Source: Forficula auricularia (lineage: Eukaryota > Arthropoda > Insecta > Dermaptera > Forficulidae). Taken from it: a DNA stretch of 64,000 nucleotides. Under the pieces are notes generated by a model. It saw only the letters and a program-made list of their open reading frames with translations, was not told where the DNA came from and searched no databases. The stretch covers positions 992,001-1,056,000 of the forward strand of contig JALMQS010000916.1 in assembly GCA_024734495.1 (NCBI GenBank), in the 5' to 3' direction. Position 1 is the stretch's first letter; every line of letters begins with the position of its first letter. The position numbers were made by a program, and so were the translations under genes. Below, piece by piece: positions 1-12,089 of the stretch.

Positions 1-112
1 TGGCAATAGATTTTTCCTTACTAATTTTAAAATAACATGTAAATACAAAGTTGTACAGAATTACAATCTCTATGGAATTTATTAATACGTTTCTGTACTA
101 TAGAAATAAGCT

Positions 113-955
113 GAGGTGTTCTGATGTTGCCATCCACTTGACGTTACCTTTCAACCTGGCCCCTTACTTATATTTAATATTTAATAAAATTATTTATAAT
201 CATGTAGGGGAGGGGTTTGTTTTTCAATTTATAGACTCCTGGGGGTCCACTGATTATGTATAAAAAATATGGTTGAGTTTGGTACGAGGGCCTAGATTTT
301 CATTTATTGACCCTACACTCCTCCCCCATTTTGGGGGGTTAGTTTTTGCATTTTTAGACTTCTGAGGTCCTACTGATTATGTATACAAAATTTGGTTGAG
401 TTTGGTAAATGGCCAAGATTTTCATTTTTTGACCCTACACCCCCCCCCCCCCCCCTCCTTATTTCGGGCGGGTAGTTTTTGCATTTTTAGACTTCTGGGC
501 GCCACTGATTATGTATACAAAATTTGGTTGAGTTTGCTCAAATAACCTAGATTTTTAATTTTTAACCCCCCCCTCCACCCCCCATTAATTTTGGGTCGAT
601 ATGCACCAAAATCTAATCAGCTCTTAATGTCAATGCAACCAAAACTAAGTGTGAAATTTGGTTTCGATATTCACTCTAGTTTTTGAGCTAGCTCGTCCAC
701 AAAAATTTGATAGCGCACAGACTAACAGATATTTTGACAAAACAATTATTATCTCGAAAAATATAATTTTTTCGATGTTCACTTTTTAGAGCTTTTTTGT
801 AGACCGAAATGCCAAGGTTTTGCTCAATTTTTTTTTTTCAAAATAGTTTCAGCCGTTTTTGAGATATTTTGAAAAAAGAAAGAAAAAACCACTTTTTCCA
901 TGCACGATTACAATACTTGACCATACCCTGTATGGTAAAGTAGAAATAGAAGACC
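113..955 (+). repeat. Dispersed repeat A, copy 1
   Basis: Near full-length copy of a family also seen at 16990-17790, 21165-21345, 48575-49017 and in pieces elsewhere. It opens with a block resembling CATCCACTTGACTTTACC and ends with CCCTGTATGGTAAAGTA, so the two ends are roughly inverted (TTTACCATACA). Inside are three imperfect tandem units of about 115 bp (about 235-560), each with ACTGATTATGTATACAAAAT and GGTTGAGTTTGG, separated by C-rich runs. No protein is encoded. The inverted ends suggest a non-autonomous DNA element, but I could not define a target duplication. Confidence 0.6.
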
Positions 956-1805
956 TAAAAAATTACACAAACCTGGTTTCATTTCAAGATAAACATCACA
1001 ATTTCCCCTCAATTGCCTTGAGCTGTCTCCTTCTTCAAATAACCATTAAGATCTTCCAGTTCTTGTCTCTAAGAAAATACTTCTAAAATATATTCTTAGA
1101 AGATTTGAAATATGTACTAGAAAATCAAGTACAAATCAATTAAAGGGAACGCAAAGGAAATATGCAATTTTTAGAACAATTGGCAACCTGTTAGAAGAGT
1201 TTTTGATGCTATATAAAAATTACAATTGATAATATTTTTAACAACTAATTATGTATAACAGTGCTTAATAGCGATTCTATTATGCTTTCTCGAGAAAGGG
1301 CGGAATTAGTAAGGAACGAAGAAGACGGAGGGGCAGAATGGAAATGTTTCCAAGTGGAGAATAAAGGGGTGCGATAAAGTCTAATTGAATCAACTTTGCA
1401 CAATTAAATTTCATCTTAAGGTCTCTTAACTGCTCGTTTAAAGCTTAGAGAGTAGAAAGTTGAATATCCTTGGCTTGCACACGCCATTCAGATCCAGCTT
1501 GCTATCATATTATTAGATTAGATCGCAATGGACGAGCGAACATCAAACGACGCTTTTTCAAACTGCTCAAGAGTACAGAATAACGAGGGTACAAATTTAG
1601 AATTAGTTTCTCTCAAGGTCTCAGCTTACACTAGCTAAGTATTTCATTGCGAAAAAATATTTTATCAACACATTTACTCAGAAATTGGAATTGATAGGAA
1701 ATGATAAAAAGAATAATAAATTTGTGTCTTGATTTCTAAAAAGATTATAAAATGTGATCAATTTAAATAACAGGTCTGTAATTTTAAAAATGCGGGGGTT
1801 TTCAA
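956..1805. other. AT-rich stretch without recognised feature
   Basis: No coding, RNA or repeat signal was recognised in this 850-bp stretch. Confidence 0.4.
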
Positions 1806-1809
1806 TAAA

Positions 1810-2330
1810 ACATACACAATAATTTAGAAAAAATGGAAAAATAAATTTTATTCAAAGTATGGGTCCTCGCTTTCTACACATTTTTGACATCTAATAGTCA
1901 AATTATGGATGCCATTCCAAAAGAATTGAAAGTCACGTGAGCAATACCAGTCGTCGAGTATTCATAAGAATAGAAATGCTGCTCGGCAAGAGCGTGTCCT
2001 GGATGAAAACAGGTGGTAGTCGGAAGGAGCAAAGTCTGGTGAGTACGGCGGGTGGGGTAATATTTCCCATCCAAGTGCTGTCAGAGTGTTCTTGACCAGT
2101 TTTGCTGCGTTACTGGGTGCGTTGTCCTACAGCGAAATCCCATGCTTTCGAGCCCATACTGGTCGTTTTTCGTTCAACGTATGATTCAAATTAATCATTT
2201 ATTGTAGGTAGCGATCCGTATTTTCTGTTTCTCCAGGTTTTAGCAGCAATTCGGTATCTTCAAACTGTTTCGGACGATTTTCAAGTTTTTTTGTCACTGA
2301 CATTGAAATCAACGCTTCTGAATAATTTAA
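1810..2330 (-). pseudogene. Decayed mariner-family transposase
   Basis: Read on the minus strand, about 2190-1990 gives LNHTLNEKRPVWARKHG, then DNAPSNAAKLVKNTLTALGW and PPYSPDFAPSDYHLF. These match the mariner catalytic region with its second Asp (DNA) and third Asp (SPD). A stop codon and internal deletions are present, and a piece further upstream on the same strand (RPKQFEDTELL) comes from the N-terminal helix-turn-helix region, so the copy is internally deleted. A hAT-like element (2333-2658) has landed next to or inside it. It cannot encode an active transposase. Confidence 0.7.
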
Positions 2331-2332
2331 AC

Positions 2333-2658
2333 CAGTGTTCCGCAAAGTGTGTGCCGCGGCACACTGGTGTACCGTTGTCATTAGTTGGTGTGCCGCGGAA
2401 AAATGTCAAGTTTTGTGAATAGCTGAGAGTTATACGAGCAGCAAGAGATGAGAGCAGCCTTATCAACAATTGCTCCAAATTTTGATCGCCTCTGCTCAGT
2501 TAAGCATGTTGACGTTTCTCATTAAAAATCTTTTCATATTATATTGATTTTAATAATAAATAAATATTAAATAAACATTGGTTTTTTTCTTTGGAGTACC
2601 TCTAAAATTTCTTGATATGGTAGGTGTACCTTGAACATAAAAAGTTTGCCGAATATTA
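2333..2658. mobile_element. Short hAT-type MITE
   Basis: Left end CAGTGTTCCGCAAAGTGTG, right end (reverse complement) TAATATTCGGCAAAC; 10 of 15 bases agree. Flanks are ATTTAAAC on the left and ATTTAAGG on the right, a decayed 8-bp target duplication. An 8-bp duplication and a CAGNG-like end are usual for hAT elements. The interior has a palindromic GTGTGCCGCGGCACAC and no ORF. Confidence 0.5.
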
Positions 2659-2666
2659 ATTTAAGG

Positions 2667-3671
2667 CACCGTTCGCAAGTGTCGACAGATAGAGTATCTG
2701 CACCGTATGTTTTTACAAGTATTCGATGCTGCTTCTTTCTTCTGATTGAATAAGGAAGTCAGCATGTAAGCCGGAAATGCTATTTGTTTGCCTCAAAACT
2801 CGACATGTTTTCCACCGAAATAAAATATGCTACTAACTCTTAAACGTTTAAACAAATATGACGTTTTGAAGCTTGCTGTCATAACTACAAAACGGCATAT
2901 TGGTTATGGCGCCAGAATCTATAGGCTTTGTGGGCGATCTATTAGGAAAAACCAGCATTTTAAAGTTACAGACCTGGTAAAATATTCTAGCATCTAGTTG
3001 GGATCTTAGTTTAGCTGAGAGAAATCGGGTTACGTGACAAACAACAGTCATATGAAGAGCTCAAAATATTACATTTCAAAAAAAAAATTGAATTGAAATG
3101 AATCTAGGTCGAAAATAATTTTTCTTCATATGTTAAACATTTCTAAAAACACAAAAAAACCTCCAATAGGAAAAAATGAATTTCCATTACACAATCCCAT
3201 TTTGGACTATTTTTCATCTCATTTGTTTTATGATTTAATAAATTTCCATTAAGGAAATTCCTCCCTTGTTGTGTTGTGGTGACCATTTTTTCATATATAC
3301 ATATAATTAATATATCCAAAAATATAATTTTTAAATTATTAATAGAAGCTTTTTTGTAATCGAAGAGACAATGTCAACCAAATTTTTTTTATGTCATTTG
3401 ACTAATAATTTTGATAGATAAAACTATTTACCTTATGAAAATGACTCACTATGTGAAATTGATAGTGACGCCTGTATGTTTTGGGTTATGCATTTGAATC
3501 GAACGCTCTGAATTGCGGGTTGCATAATAAGGCGTTTCATATTTATTTATTGCAAAAAATAGAGTATCTATTTGAGAAAGAAAGATCGAATTTTTCTCAA
3601 AAACAACTTGCGATATTTAATCAATTTATTCATTTTCGTTATACATATATGTTGCATGTTTGGAGGTGATT
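2667..3671. other. AT-rich stretch, no gene recognised
   Basis: No recognisable protein. A short string CTTATGAAAATGACTCACTA near 3433 recurs near 45925, so part of this stretch is repeat-derived. Confidence 0.35.
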
Positions 3672-4033
3672 GTCTAAAGCAGTGGTTCCCAACCTGTGGT
3701 CCGCAGACCACTAGTGGTCCGTAAGAACTAAAATATGGTCCGCGAAAGATTTCAAACTTTGAATCAACACGCGCTGATGTATAACAAATAGCGAGCGTAG
3801 GATATTCTCTCGAGGTGGTCCGATTGTCACCAAGTCAGAATTTGATGAGGGGATTCCATGGAAATCAAGGATAATCATCAAATTTAATTTTAAAACCCAC
3901 AAATAACTAGTGTATTTCGAATATAAATATATAATAAAGAAGTCGGTTAAAAGTTAGGAAATATAATTTTAAAACCTACAAATAGCTCATTTCAAATGAA
4001 AATATATGTACAAATTCAGAATAAGAAGTTGCA

Positions 4034-4207
4034 GAGATTCTTTAATTAGTTTTTTTCCTCTTATTAAAAACAAGGACTAAAAAGATAATCAAGGACACTC
4101 GATGGTGGAGAAGTAATCTCCGGAATCGAAGCTAAAATACAATGTATACATTAATTCATGTAAATTAATTGGTTTAATAAAATTTATATATAAAAAAAAA
4201 AAAAAGA
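4034..4207 (+). mobile_element. Small poly(A)-tailed retroposed insert nested in the hAT element
   Basis: The segment ends in about 14 A residues and is bracketed by direct repeats AAGAAGTTGCAGA (about 4022-4034 and 4208-4220). A poly(A) tail plus a 13-bp duplication is the signature of LINE-mediated retroposition. It carries no ORF and I do not recognise its source. Confidence 0.6.
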
Positions 4208-4352
4208 AAGAAGTTGCAGAAGAAATCCAAGAACAACTTATTGAATTACATTACAAAATGATAGTAACTGTAAGGACGCATTTGAATCTGATTCATTAGA
4301 GCAGTTTTGGTGTAAAAAAGCAAATTCATACACTAAAATTCGAGAAATCGCT

Positions 4353-4541
4353 TTGCGTTATCTAATGGTTTTCTCAACAACTTATCTATGCGAACAAGGA
4401 TTTTCTGCTTTACTAATAATTAAAAACAAGTCTAGGAATCGATTGAAAGTAAGTGGTGATATGCGTGTAGCTTTGAGCAAAAATATCACCCCAAGAATTC
4501 AAGAACTTGTACATAACATGCAACCTCAAAAATCTCATTGA
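4353..4541 (+). pseudogene. hAT transposase C-terminal (dimerisation) fragment
   Basis: The translation includes YLCEQGFSALLIIKNKSRNR followed by DMRVALSKNITPRIQELV. This is the conserved hAT dimerisation region found in ZBED5/FAM200/SCAND3-like proteins, in which a tyrosine, CEQGFS and NRL-type segment precede DMRVALS. The catalytic DDE part and BED finger are absent. The piece ends at a natural stop about 200 bp from the right end of the element, the usual position for the transposase C-terminus. Confidence 0.75.
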
Positions 4542-4757
4542 TGCAAACTGAATTATTTACTAAAAATTATATGTTTTCAATAACTATAACACTGTTAATT
4601 AATGTTACTTTTGAATTTTATGATTATGTTAAACGTTTCGATTAAAGATTATTTTTAGATTGTTAGAGTTTATTTTTTAACCTTGTGGTCCCTGCTAATA
4701 ATAACGAAATCAAAATGGTCCCTGGTCAAAAAAAGGTTGGGAACCGCTGGTCTAAAG

Positions 4758-5255
4758 GGTATGACTAGTTGCCCGGAAAGAAAACTAGTGCTTGGATTCA
4801 ACTCCTGAGGGGGCAGGACCCTCCTACTTGCATTATAAACATATCTATTAAAATCTTTGATTCGACCTGAATTCATTTTCGTTAATGTTATTTATTTATT
4901 TACTTCAACTTTTTACGTTTTACGTACATTTTGCTGTTGGGACATTAAATGCTGGTTTTCTTTTCGTATCTCATTGTAGCATTGTTTTTTCCATATCTAC
5001 ACTGATTTAACACTTTCACTGTACTTTTGCATTCACTTAAATAAAAATCACTAAATACGAAATCCGTTGTAAAGTCAGACCTCAAAAAAAATATTAAAAA
5101 AAAACTATATCCAAACGCCTCCCACCCGATCGCGAACCCAAAGATCGAAAATAATTTTCCTAAAGATGTTTCACCTTGCACCAACACCACAACCTCTACT
5201 AATTAATAATAATTTTCTTCTTCACTCCAGGGCACAACCACAATGAGGCTCCGTC
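4758..5255. other. AT-rich stretch, no gene recognised
   Basis: No protein signal. The string CACCAACACCACAA (about 5178) recurs near 59477 with flanking similarity, so it is partly dispersed repeat. Confidence 0.35.
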
Positions 5256-5600
5256 GAAAGACAATTATAAATTAAATTAGGGAACGAAGAAAAGATTTTT
5301 ATATTATAGACAAAAGGATCAGCCCGGATTCGAACCCGGGATCTTCGCATGTGCGCTGCGACGCCTTTATAAGAACCTTATAGCTCTTATCCTCTCGGCC
5401 ACTGATCCCCCGAACCAAATTCATATAGACATTAAGTATCAGCTTGGGTTCGGGGATAGGTGGCCGAGAGGATAAGAGCTAAGGCTCTTATAATGGCATC
5501 GCAGTGCACATGCGAAGATCCGGGGTTCGAATCCAGGCTGATCCTTTTGTCTATAAAATAAAAATCTTTTCTTGGTTTCCTAATTTAATTTTAAAAAAAT
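5256..5600. repeat. Inverted pair of tRNA-like sequences (foldback)
   Basis: Two arms of about 150 bp face each other across a spacer of about 30 bp. Each arm has a tRNA-like unit: an A-box-like TGGCCGAGAGGATAAG, a long variable region and a B box GGTTCGAATCC. The left unit (about 5312-5408, minus strand) has a perfect 7-bp acceptor (GGATCAG/CTGATCC); the right is at 5453-5545, plus strand. Class II (Ser/Leu) tRNAs look like this, but the anticodon arm is replaced by a self-complementary ATAAG...CTTAT, so neither should work as a tRNA. The homology extends outside the tRNA units into flanking AT-rich sequence. Confidence 0.65.
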
Positions 5601-6984
5601 TAAAATTTTTAGATCTTCAATGCATCACGCTCGTAGTGCGATTTAGGTTGGCCAGGCCTGGTCTAACCAAAACGACACCTTGCATCCTATACTAAAGATG
5701 ACTCAAAAATATTTTTTTCTTCATTCTCTTTCTTTTAAGAAACATTTAGTCTTTTTTTATATTTCATTTTGTTAAAGAGCCTCTCCCTTCTTCTCTCACG
5801 TATTAGAAGACAATAACAAAGAGATAAAACATTTCAGGGGAGTTTATTTTTATCACATTGGCAAAAAGGAAACAATTAGCTTAATGAGATATCCATCAAC
5901 AAATCGATGGAGGAGGGGATGTAGGGAATCCCTTAAGAAATTTTAAAAGAAATTAAAAGAAAAAGTTGAAGATGACTCAGTTCATTTCCTTAGAATTCGC
6001 ATTTTGGGTTTTTTGTTTGTTTGTAAAGAAAATTTAAAATTAAAGTTTCACCCACCATTATAAAGATATATAATTAGAATGTGTTCTAATGTTCTAAATA
6101 TACACACAAAAAACAACAACTTAAAAACATAGCTTTTTTAAATGCCCTAAAAAGTATAAAATAATTATTTTCTTCTGAGATGTCATTTTAAAGTTTTGGG
6201 GCCCACAAAGAATATTTTAAGATAAGCCTAAGGAAGATGAGATAGGGAATGATATAAAATTTACTTTCTGCGCCTCAAAGCTTTTAAGGAGGTGTTTTCG
6301 CTCCAGTTGAGTCAAAAGAAGTGTAGTATCTAATATTTAATAAAATAAGTTAAAATACAAATGAAAAATAATAGAATTGAAAAATAAATATGTAGTATGA
6401 AAGCCGTAAATGTTTGAAATAAAAAAAATTATAAAAATAAATAATTAAATACAAACGTTAGTTTGATTTATTCAAATCAGCTGATCCTGTATGATTTGGC
6501 AATGCGTTGTATTAATACTGTTTATGTTTATATCCAAACATAGCATTTATGTGATTTTTTAAAGTAAATTTCTCAGTAAATTCCTCGATCAATGATATAT
6601 TTTATTGCAAAAAAGAAGCTCCTGCATGTTTCAAAAAGCTAATTTTTAGTTTTCTTTTTAATTTTATCAATTCAACTAATAGTAGTATAATTCTAGTAGA
6701 AAGTGTCAAGATCTTAATTTTCCATAAGACTATGAGAAAATGTTCACATTTTCAAAAATTTGCTCTCTAATGTGTGATTGAAACTTCACCAAAGCGTTAG
6801 AGACTTAAACTATTATAAAAAATTAAGTTATAGTTATAACTAATATTTTTTATTTAACATTGGCAGCGAAAAGACCTCCTTAAGTAACATCTATCAGAAA
6901 AAATTATTTTATACCTTTTAGTGCATTTCAAAAGGCTTTGTTTTCAAAGTATTTTTTTTAATATCTTTCATTTAACAGTTTAGT
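5601..6984. other. AT-rich stretch without recognised feature
   Basis: No coding, RNA or repeat signal recognised. Confidence 0.4.
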
Positions 6985-7200
6985 TTTCATCAAAAATGCA
7001 ATCTAATATGCTTATTCCTCCAGTATTAAGCGAGAATCAGTAAATATTTTTTATTTTATCTAACTCGATTCCCGAAAGTCTTCATCATGATTATCAATGA
7101 TGATCGAAACTTCGAAAATTCAATCTAGAATGGTTATTCCTCCAGTATTAGGCGAGAATCGTTGGAATTTTTTTGATTTTAATTCGATTCCTCCATGTCT
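6985..7200 (+). repeat. Satellite-like tandem repeat, two units
   Basis: Two units of about 123 bp with the shared string GGTTATTCCTCCAGTATTAG and a following GAGAATCG. The same unit recurs at 61560-61740 and 62605-62790. It is non-coding. Confidence 0.7.
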
Positions 7201-7687
7201 TTAGCAATGGTTACCACTTGAGAGTTAGCTAAATTATGGTAAAAATTACTTTTGATTATTGCATTGTCACCGGACTTATGCTTATGTGCAAAATTTTAGA
7301 GCTTTAGGTTTAGTCAGGAAGTGGTCGAAATTTTAATTTCAAGATTTAACCTAATATACAAAGATACGGATAGTGTGAGTTAATAACAGCTTTGTAAAAA
7401 TTTTTTTTAGCCTTCACAGTAAAAAATCCTACTTGAGGAAAATTTCCCCCTTCCTCCTCATGGGTCCATATCCCTACTACGTATATAGTTTGAAACATTG
7501 TGCTACTAGAGTACTTATGTTTTATTTTATTTTGTTAATAAATAATGTTTATTTGAAAATTCATTGAAAAAATATTTTTCAAAATTCACTAGAATCTCAC
7601 ACTTGTATGGTTATCTTATCGAGATGAAGATTCTTTCTCTTTGAAATTCTCTGCTCAATTTGTTCATATTAAAGGATATTTTTATTT

Positions 7688-7933
7688 AAAATAATTATCT
7701 AATTTAGTTACAACTAAACAATGAAATTGTTACATGAAATCACTTTTTGAAGTCGGTGCCAAACATATACATTTTATGAATCGCACTCGAAGGATCTTAC
7801 TTAGTACGTTTGGCGGGTAATGAAGACAACATCGCATAAGCTCGGTTATATAGTTTGTTTGGCACCGACTTCAAAAAGTGATTTCATGTAACAATTTCAT
7901 CGTTTAGTTGTAACTAAATAAGATAATTATTTT
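7688..7933. repeat. Foldback element, copy 1
   Basis: Arms of about 77 bp (7688-7764 and 7857-7933) are almost perfectly complementary and include ATGAAATCACTTTTTGAAGT and CGGTGCCAAAC. The centre is about 90 bp and contains TTAGTACGTTTGGCGGG. A second copy at 50056-50215 has the same arms but the centre in the opposite orientation. The right flank (to about 8000) is also shared between the two copies, so the foldback is the core of a larger repeat. Confidence 0.75.
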
Positions 7934-8600
7934 ATACCTTTTAGTGCATTTTATTTGACTTTTGAGTTCTTATTATTTTATTTGTTGCATTTAATTTTTT
8001 TGAGGTCGGTTTTTTTTCTAAACATTATTTTTATTTTTCTCTTTTTAGTGATGTTAAGAATAGTGACTTATGATAATACCTTGGATGCATCTCGTAAGAG
8101 AGCGAAAAAGGTCCAATACCAATGAAAAAAAACAGGACCAATCGGGACAAGACTGAACACAATGCAAAAAAATCATCCAAATCGGTCCACATGGTAAAGA
8201 GAAATCAATGTTCAAGCACACAAAAAAACAGACATTCCGTTGAATTGATAACCTTCTTTTTTTCAAAGTCGGTCAAAAATGACAAAACAAAATTAGAAGC
8301 TCGCGAATTAGTTGAGTGTCCAAGAATGTCCTTATTTTATCTTTATTATGGTCTTGAACCAGACCATGCCTTAAATATTTTATGATTCCAGGAAAACATT
8401 AAAATGAAACCTTTTATCATCATTTTTGCGCTTCTGGAACTTGTTGAGCACCTTGACTAACCGTTGCTCAGAACCAGCCCATTCTGGCAGCGGCTCCTTC
8501 TGTCATTTGCCAGAATTGCCTAATGGCCAATCCAGGCTTGATTATAGGATTTACAATTGATTCAATCAATTTGATTGACTTGTTATTACTGTAAAAGGAA
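7934..8600. other. Repeat-derived flank with no gene
   Basis: The first 70 bp match 50216-50300. The remainder contains only short chance ORFs without family motifs. Confidence 0.35.
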
Positions 8601-8609
8601 GAAAAATAT

Positions 8610-9404
8610 TTGGGTGAAGCTGATCATTTCCTTCAATGTATGTGTAAAATCAGTCTCTTGTGTCATTTTGGGGCAACACCAAATGCTCCCGCATTTTACG
8701 CTATGTTCCATAGACTAATCAATATCCCACTAAACATCGAAGATTATAAACATGAATTAACAGTTATTCATAAAATTGCTGAAAATAACAATTACCCCCG
8801 TCAGGTTATAAATAATATTTACAATAAAATCATTTCCAAACAAATTTCAACCCGCCTATATGCCATTAGCCCAACAATCATTAAAATATACAAAAAACTT
8901 CCTTTTTATTCCAATAATTTTACCAACCCTATAACTAATACTTTGTCAAAATTAGATATTACCCCAGCCCTCTATAATAGACATAACTTAGCCTACTATT
9001 TAGTAAACAATAAAATAGATAAAATTGATCCCAAAGAAAAAAGTGGCGTCTATAAATTACAATGTGACTGTGGAGCTTTTTACATAGGACAAACTGGTAG
9101 ATCCATCAACAACCGTATCGTCGAACACAAGAGATCACTGAAACAACTACAATTGAACAGTGACAAACCTAATCCCCAACCATTAAGTTACGTTTCAGCT
9201 TTTGCTGAACATCTATTTGATAACAATCATTCCCCATCTAATGAAAGCCCCCTTATTCTACATTTCTCCCCAAAAGGACGCAAACTAGATTTATTAGAAT
9301 CCCTTGAAATCAAGAAAGCAATCGCCCGCAATGAACCCATTCTCAATAACCAATTAGAAACCACTAAATCAACAATAATTGATCTATTAATAAACCAAAT
9401 CTAA
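8610..9404 (+). pseudogene. Penelope-like element, C-terminal fragment with GIY-YIG endonuclease
   Basis: The 264-codon open frame has the end of a Penelope-like reverse transcriptase (APAFYAMFHRLINIPLNIED, then an IHKIAENNNYP segment) followed by a linker and a GIY-YIG endonuclease: GVYKLQCDC, then FYIGQTGRSINNRIVEHKRS. In GIY-YIG enzymes the two tyrosines, the Arg and a later Glu form the active site. The RT catalytic motifs (YVDD) are missing, so the copy is 5'-truncated. The frame begins without a convincing start codon and no ribozyme-like end was seen. It differs clearly from the PLE at 25965-27200, so two PLE lineages are present. Confidence 0.8.
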
Positions 9405-10029
9405 CCGAAATTCATTCATTCCTTACTAAACATTTGTTCTACTGTTCTCATCTTCGAATTAACCTTGCAAATCCGCTTCTTGTGTCTACTGTTTAAAAAG
9501 CTATTAGTGTCTACTATCAGAACATTTATTTATTTAATTATACACTATAGCTTGAAAACTAATAAATAAGATATAAACTTTAATTCAGCAATTATATATG
9601 TATTCATTTTCGCCCAAATCAAAAATCGTATTAAAATTTTTATCAAAAGGATTGAATTTATCAAGTAAAAAATAGTTTCGCTGAAAAGATCTTTAAATAG
9701 AATTAGATGTAAAATGTCCACGTGAGACAGAGAGTCCTGACAATTTTTAAATGGTTTTTTTTGTACCATCTTAATTTCACAAATTCACTCATTTTTTCCT
9801 TATCGACGACAAATAGGAAATAGGAACAAATTTGATATCTCAAAATTTTGGGATATATATATCTAATCATTTATTTGATGCAAGAAGGCCTCTGAGCGGT
9901 CCCAAGTTTTCATTTCCAAAATAGGCTCTCCATGAGCCAGAAGTTTAGGTCTACTACTATTGTAAACTTGTACTTTGTATACCTGTAGTTCGATTCCAGT
10001 ATAGCATTGTATTTTTTTCTTCTTCTTAT
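9405..10029. other. AT-rich stretch without recognised feature
   Basis: Nothing recognised apart from what may be LINE 3' flank near 10000. Confidence 0.35.
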
Positions 10030-11235
10030 TCTTATTGTTTTTAAACCTATAGGTTTGTTTCTTCCAGATCATCGTACCATCTTTTCTTGGGGTGACCTCT
10101 ACTTCTTATTCCAACCGGCTGTTCGTCATCACTTTCTTTACCAGTCGGTCTTCTGGCATTCTTCCCACATGCGCGTACCATTCTGTTCTTCTTCTCTTGA
10201 TCCATTCTCCCACCTTTTGTATTCCACATTTTTCTCTAATATCTTCACTCTTCATTCTATCGAGCCTGGTCACGTTCATTATCCTTCGCAATGTCTTCAT
10301 TTCAGTTGTTTCCAATAATTGAGAAGTTTTTGCAGTGTCGGGTCTTGTCTCAGCTGCGTATGTTAATATTGGACGTACCACGGTTTTGTAGACTCGTACC
10401 TTGGCCTCCGTTCTTAAATATTGGTTTGACCAGATTGCACTGTTAAGGCAACCCGATATTTTCGAGGCCTTTATTGCATGATGTTTTACCTCTGACTCAA
10501 GGTCTCGATGAGAGGTCACTTGGATTTCAAGGTACGTGAAGGGCTTGACTTGTTCGACAATCGTATCGTATAGTTGGAGTTTACATCGGAGTGGTATTTT
10601 AGAGATTGTGAGAGTTTTGGTCTTCTTGGTTGACAGGGTGAGACCGAATTTATGTGCAACACAGCTGAATTTAAACAGGAGGCGCTGGAGGAATCTTCAT
10701 CTTCTGCAACGAGTGCTGCATCATCTGCATAGCAAACGCATGTTAAATTCTCGTCCCCTAGGGAATATCCTTTTAGGTTTTTTTATTTCTCCAATGATTT
10801 AATTCATTACTATATTAAAAAGCAGAGGGCTAAGAGAGTCTCCCTGCCTAATGCCCTGGTTCACTGGGATGCTTAGGGACAGTCTTCCTTCGGTTTTTAT
10901 TCTGGCAGTTTTGTTGGAATAAATATCTTGTATTAGGTTTATGAGATTGTCTGGAATTTTAAATTTTTCCAAGATTTTTATGACGTGCTTCAATTGTACT
11001 TTATCGAACGCTTTTTCGATATCGATAAAACAGAAAAACGCCGGCTTGTTAAATTCATAGGCCTTTTCGCATAGCTGTCTGATGGCAAATATAGCGACAC
11101 AGGATCGACCTTTCCTGAAACCTTGTTGCTCGTCATATAAGTTTATTATTCTTGACAGTTTATTACTTAATATTTTTGTGGTAAACTTAAGGTGGGTGTT
11201 TAGCAGATTAATTCCACGGTAGTTGTTGGGTAGTT
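10030..11235 (-). pseudogene. RTE-like LINE reverse transcriptase, 5'-truncated and frameshifted
   Basis: Minus-strand translation gives, in order, LPNNYRGINLLN, QQGFRKGRSCVAIFAIRQLC, FCFIDIEKAFDKVQ (RT motif A), IRQGDSLSPLLFNIVMN (motif B), YADDAALVAEDED (catalytic YADD, about 10720-10745), then VRVYKTVVRPILTYAAE and the C-terminal RSRGHPKKRWYDDLEE. The order and the C-terminal tail are typical of RTE-type non-LTR elements. The frame is interrupted between the YADD region and the C-terminal half and again near 10105. The endonuclease domain is missing, as expected of a 5'-truncated LINE copy. No clear target duplication was found. Confidence 0.85.
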
Positions 11236-12085
11236 TTTTTCTATTTGTGCAATTATTAAATATTTATTTTTATTTATAATATTAATTCGATATTTTACCA
11301 AAAATAACACTTGAGATATCTTCTGAAATTAAACTTAGATAAGAATTTCTTAAACATCATCATCAATACTATATATATTTGTCAAGATTAATTTGCCGCA
11401 ACGCTGAAGTAATGCTGCCGAGAGAGAGCGCCATCGGTATATTTGCGTCAAATTTGAAATATAATCGTAATTTGGACTCAAATTTCGAAATGAAAGACTC
11501 CAATTGATTTTAAATTAAGAAACATTAAATATATTTATAATTATTACCCCCCCCTTCACCGCTCAAAAATTAAATATTCAATTCGCTTTTCTTTGCGCAC
11601 AGAAAAAGAAATCAATCACATCTTATTTGATTTATATATTATTTGTTTATATTTTTAATAATTTTTTAAAAATCTAAATTTTGTTATTCTTATTTTTTGA
11701 TTTTTACAAAATTAAACGACTTAAGACACGCATACCCATATGAGTTTCTTATTGCAATACTGGATCAGCCTGTCATACAAACAACACCTTATCTCTTTTA
11801 AATATTTGGAGCCTTATATCGATTATTATCGATCCCAAATTTAAAAAAAAATGATATAATATAATTCTCCTCCTCACACGATACCACTTATTTAAATAAA
11901 TCTATTTCCACACAAAAAATATCACAATGCTGTAGATTATAGAAAAAAAAATACTTCCAGGTTCATATCTAGAGCCTCATTTCTGTAGCTGTGTCAGGAC
12001 GAAAATGAGGCGAAACTTTTAAGAGACTATGTATTTTCGGGAGTAGGCAGGATACATTTGGAGTGTGGTTTTTAAGAGGAATAAA
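11236..12085. other. AT-rich stretch without recognised feature
   Basis: Contains a short poly-C run near 11547 and no identifiable gene. Confidence 0.35.
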
Positions 12086-12089
12086 ATTT

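Larger units (their letters stand above)
3680..4749. mobile_element. Internally deleted hAT element with perfect 8-bp TSD
   Basis: Starts CAGTGGTTCCCAACCTGTGG and ends, on the reverse strand, CAGCGGTTCCCAACCTTTTT. It is flanked by an identical 8-bp duplication GTCTAAAG (3672-3679 and 4750-4757). Ends of this type are known from hAT elements related to ZBED/SCAND3-like domesticated transposases. Most of the transposase is lost; only its C-terminal part remains (4353-4541). A second retroposed sequence sits inside (4034-4207). The perfect duplication argues for a fairly recent insertion of an already deleted copy. Confidence 0.85.

Noticed and set aside
5312..5545. Two functional tRNA genes
   Set aside because: Acceptor and T arms are good, but no anticodon loop of 7 can be formed in either unit.
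6985..7200. CRISPR-like repeat array
   Set aside because: Units are long (about 123 bp), only two, diverged and without spacers; eukaryotic satellite.
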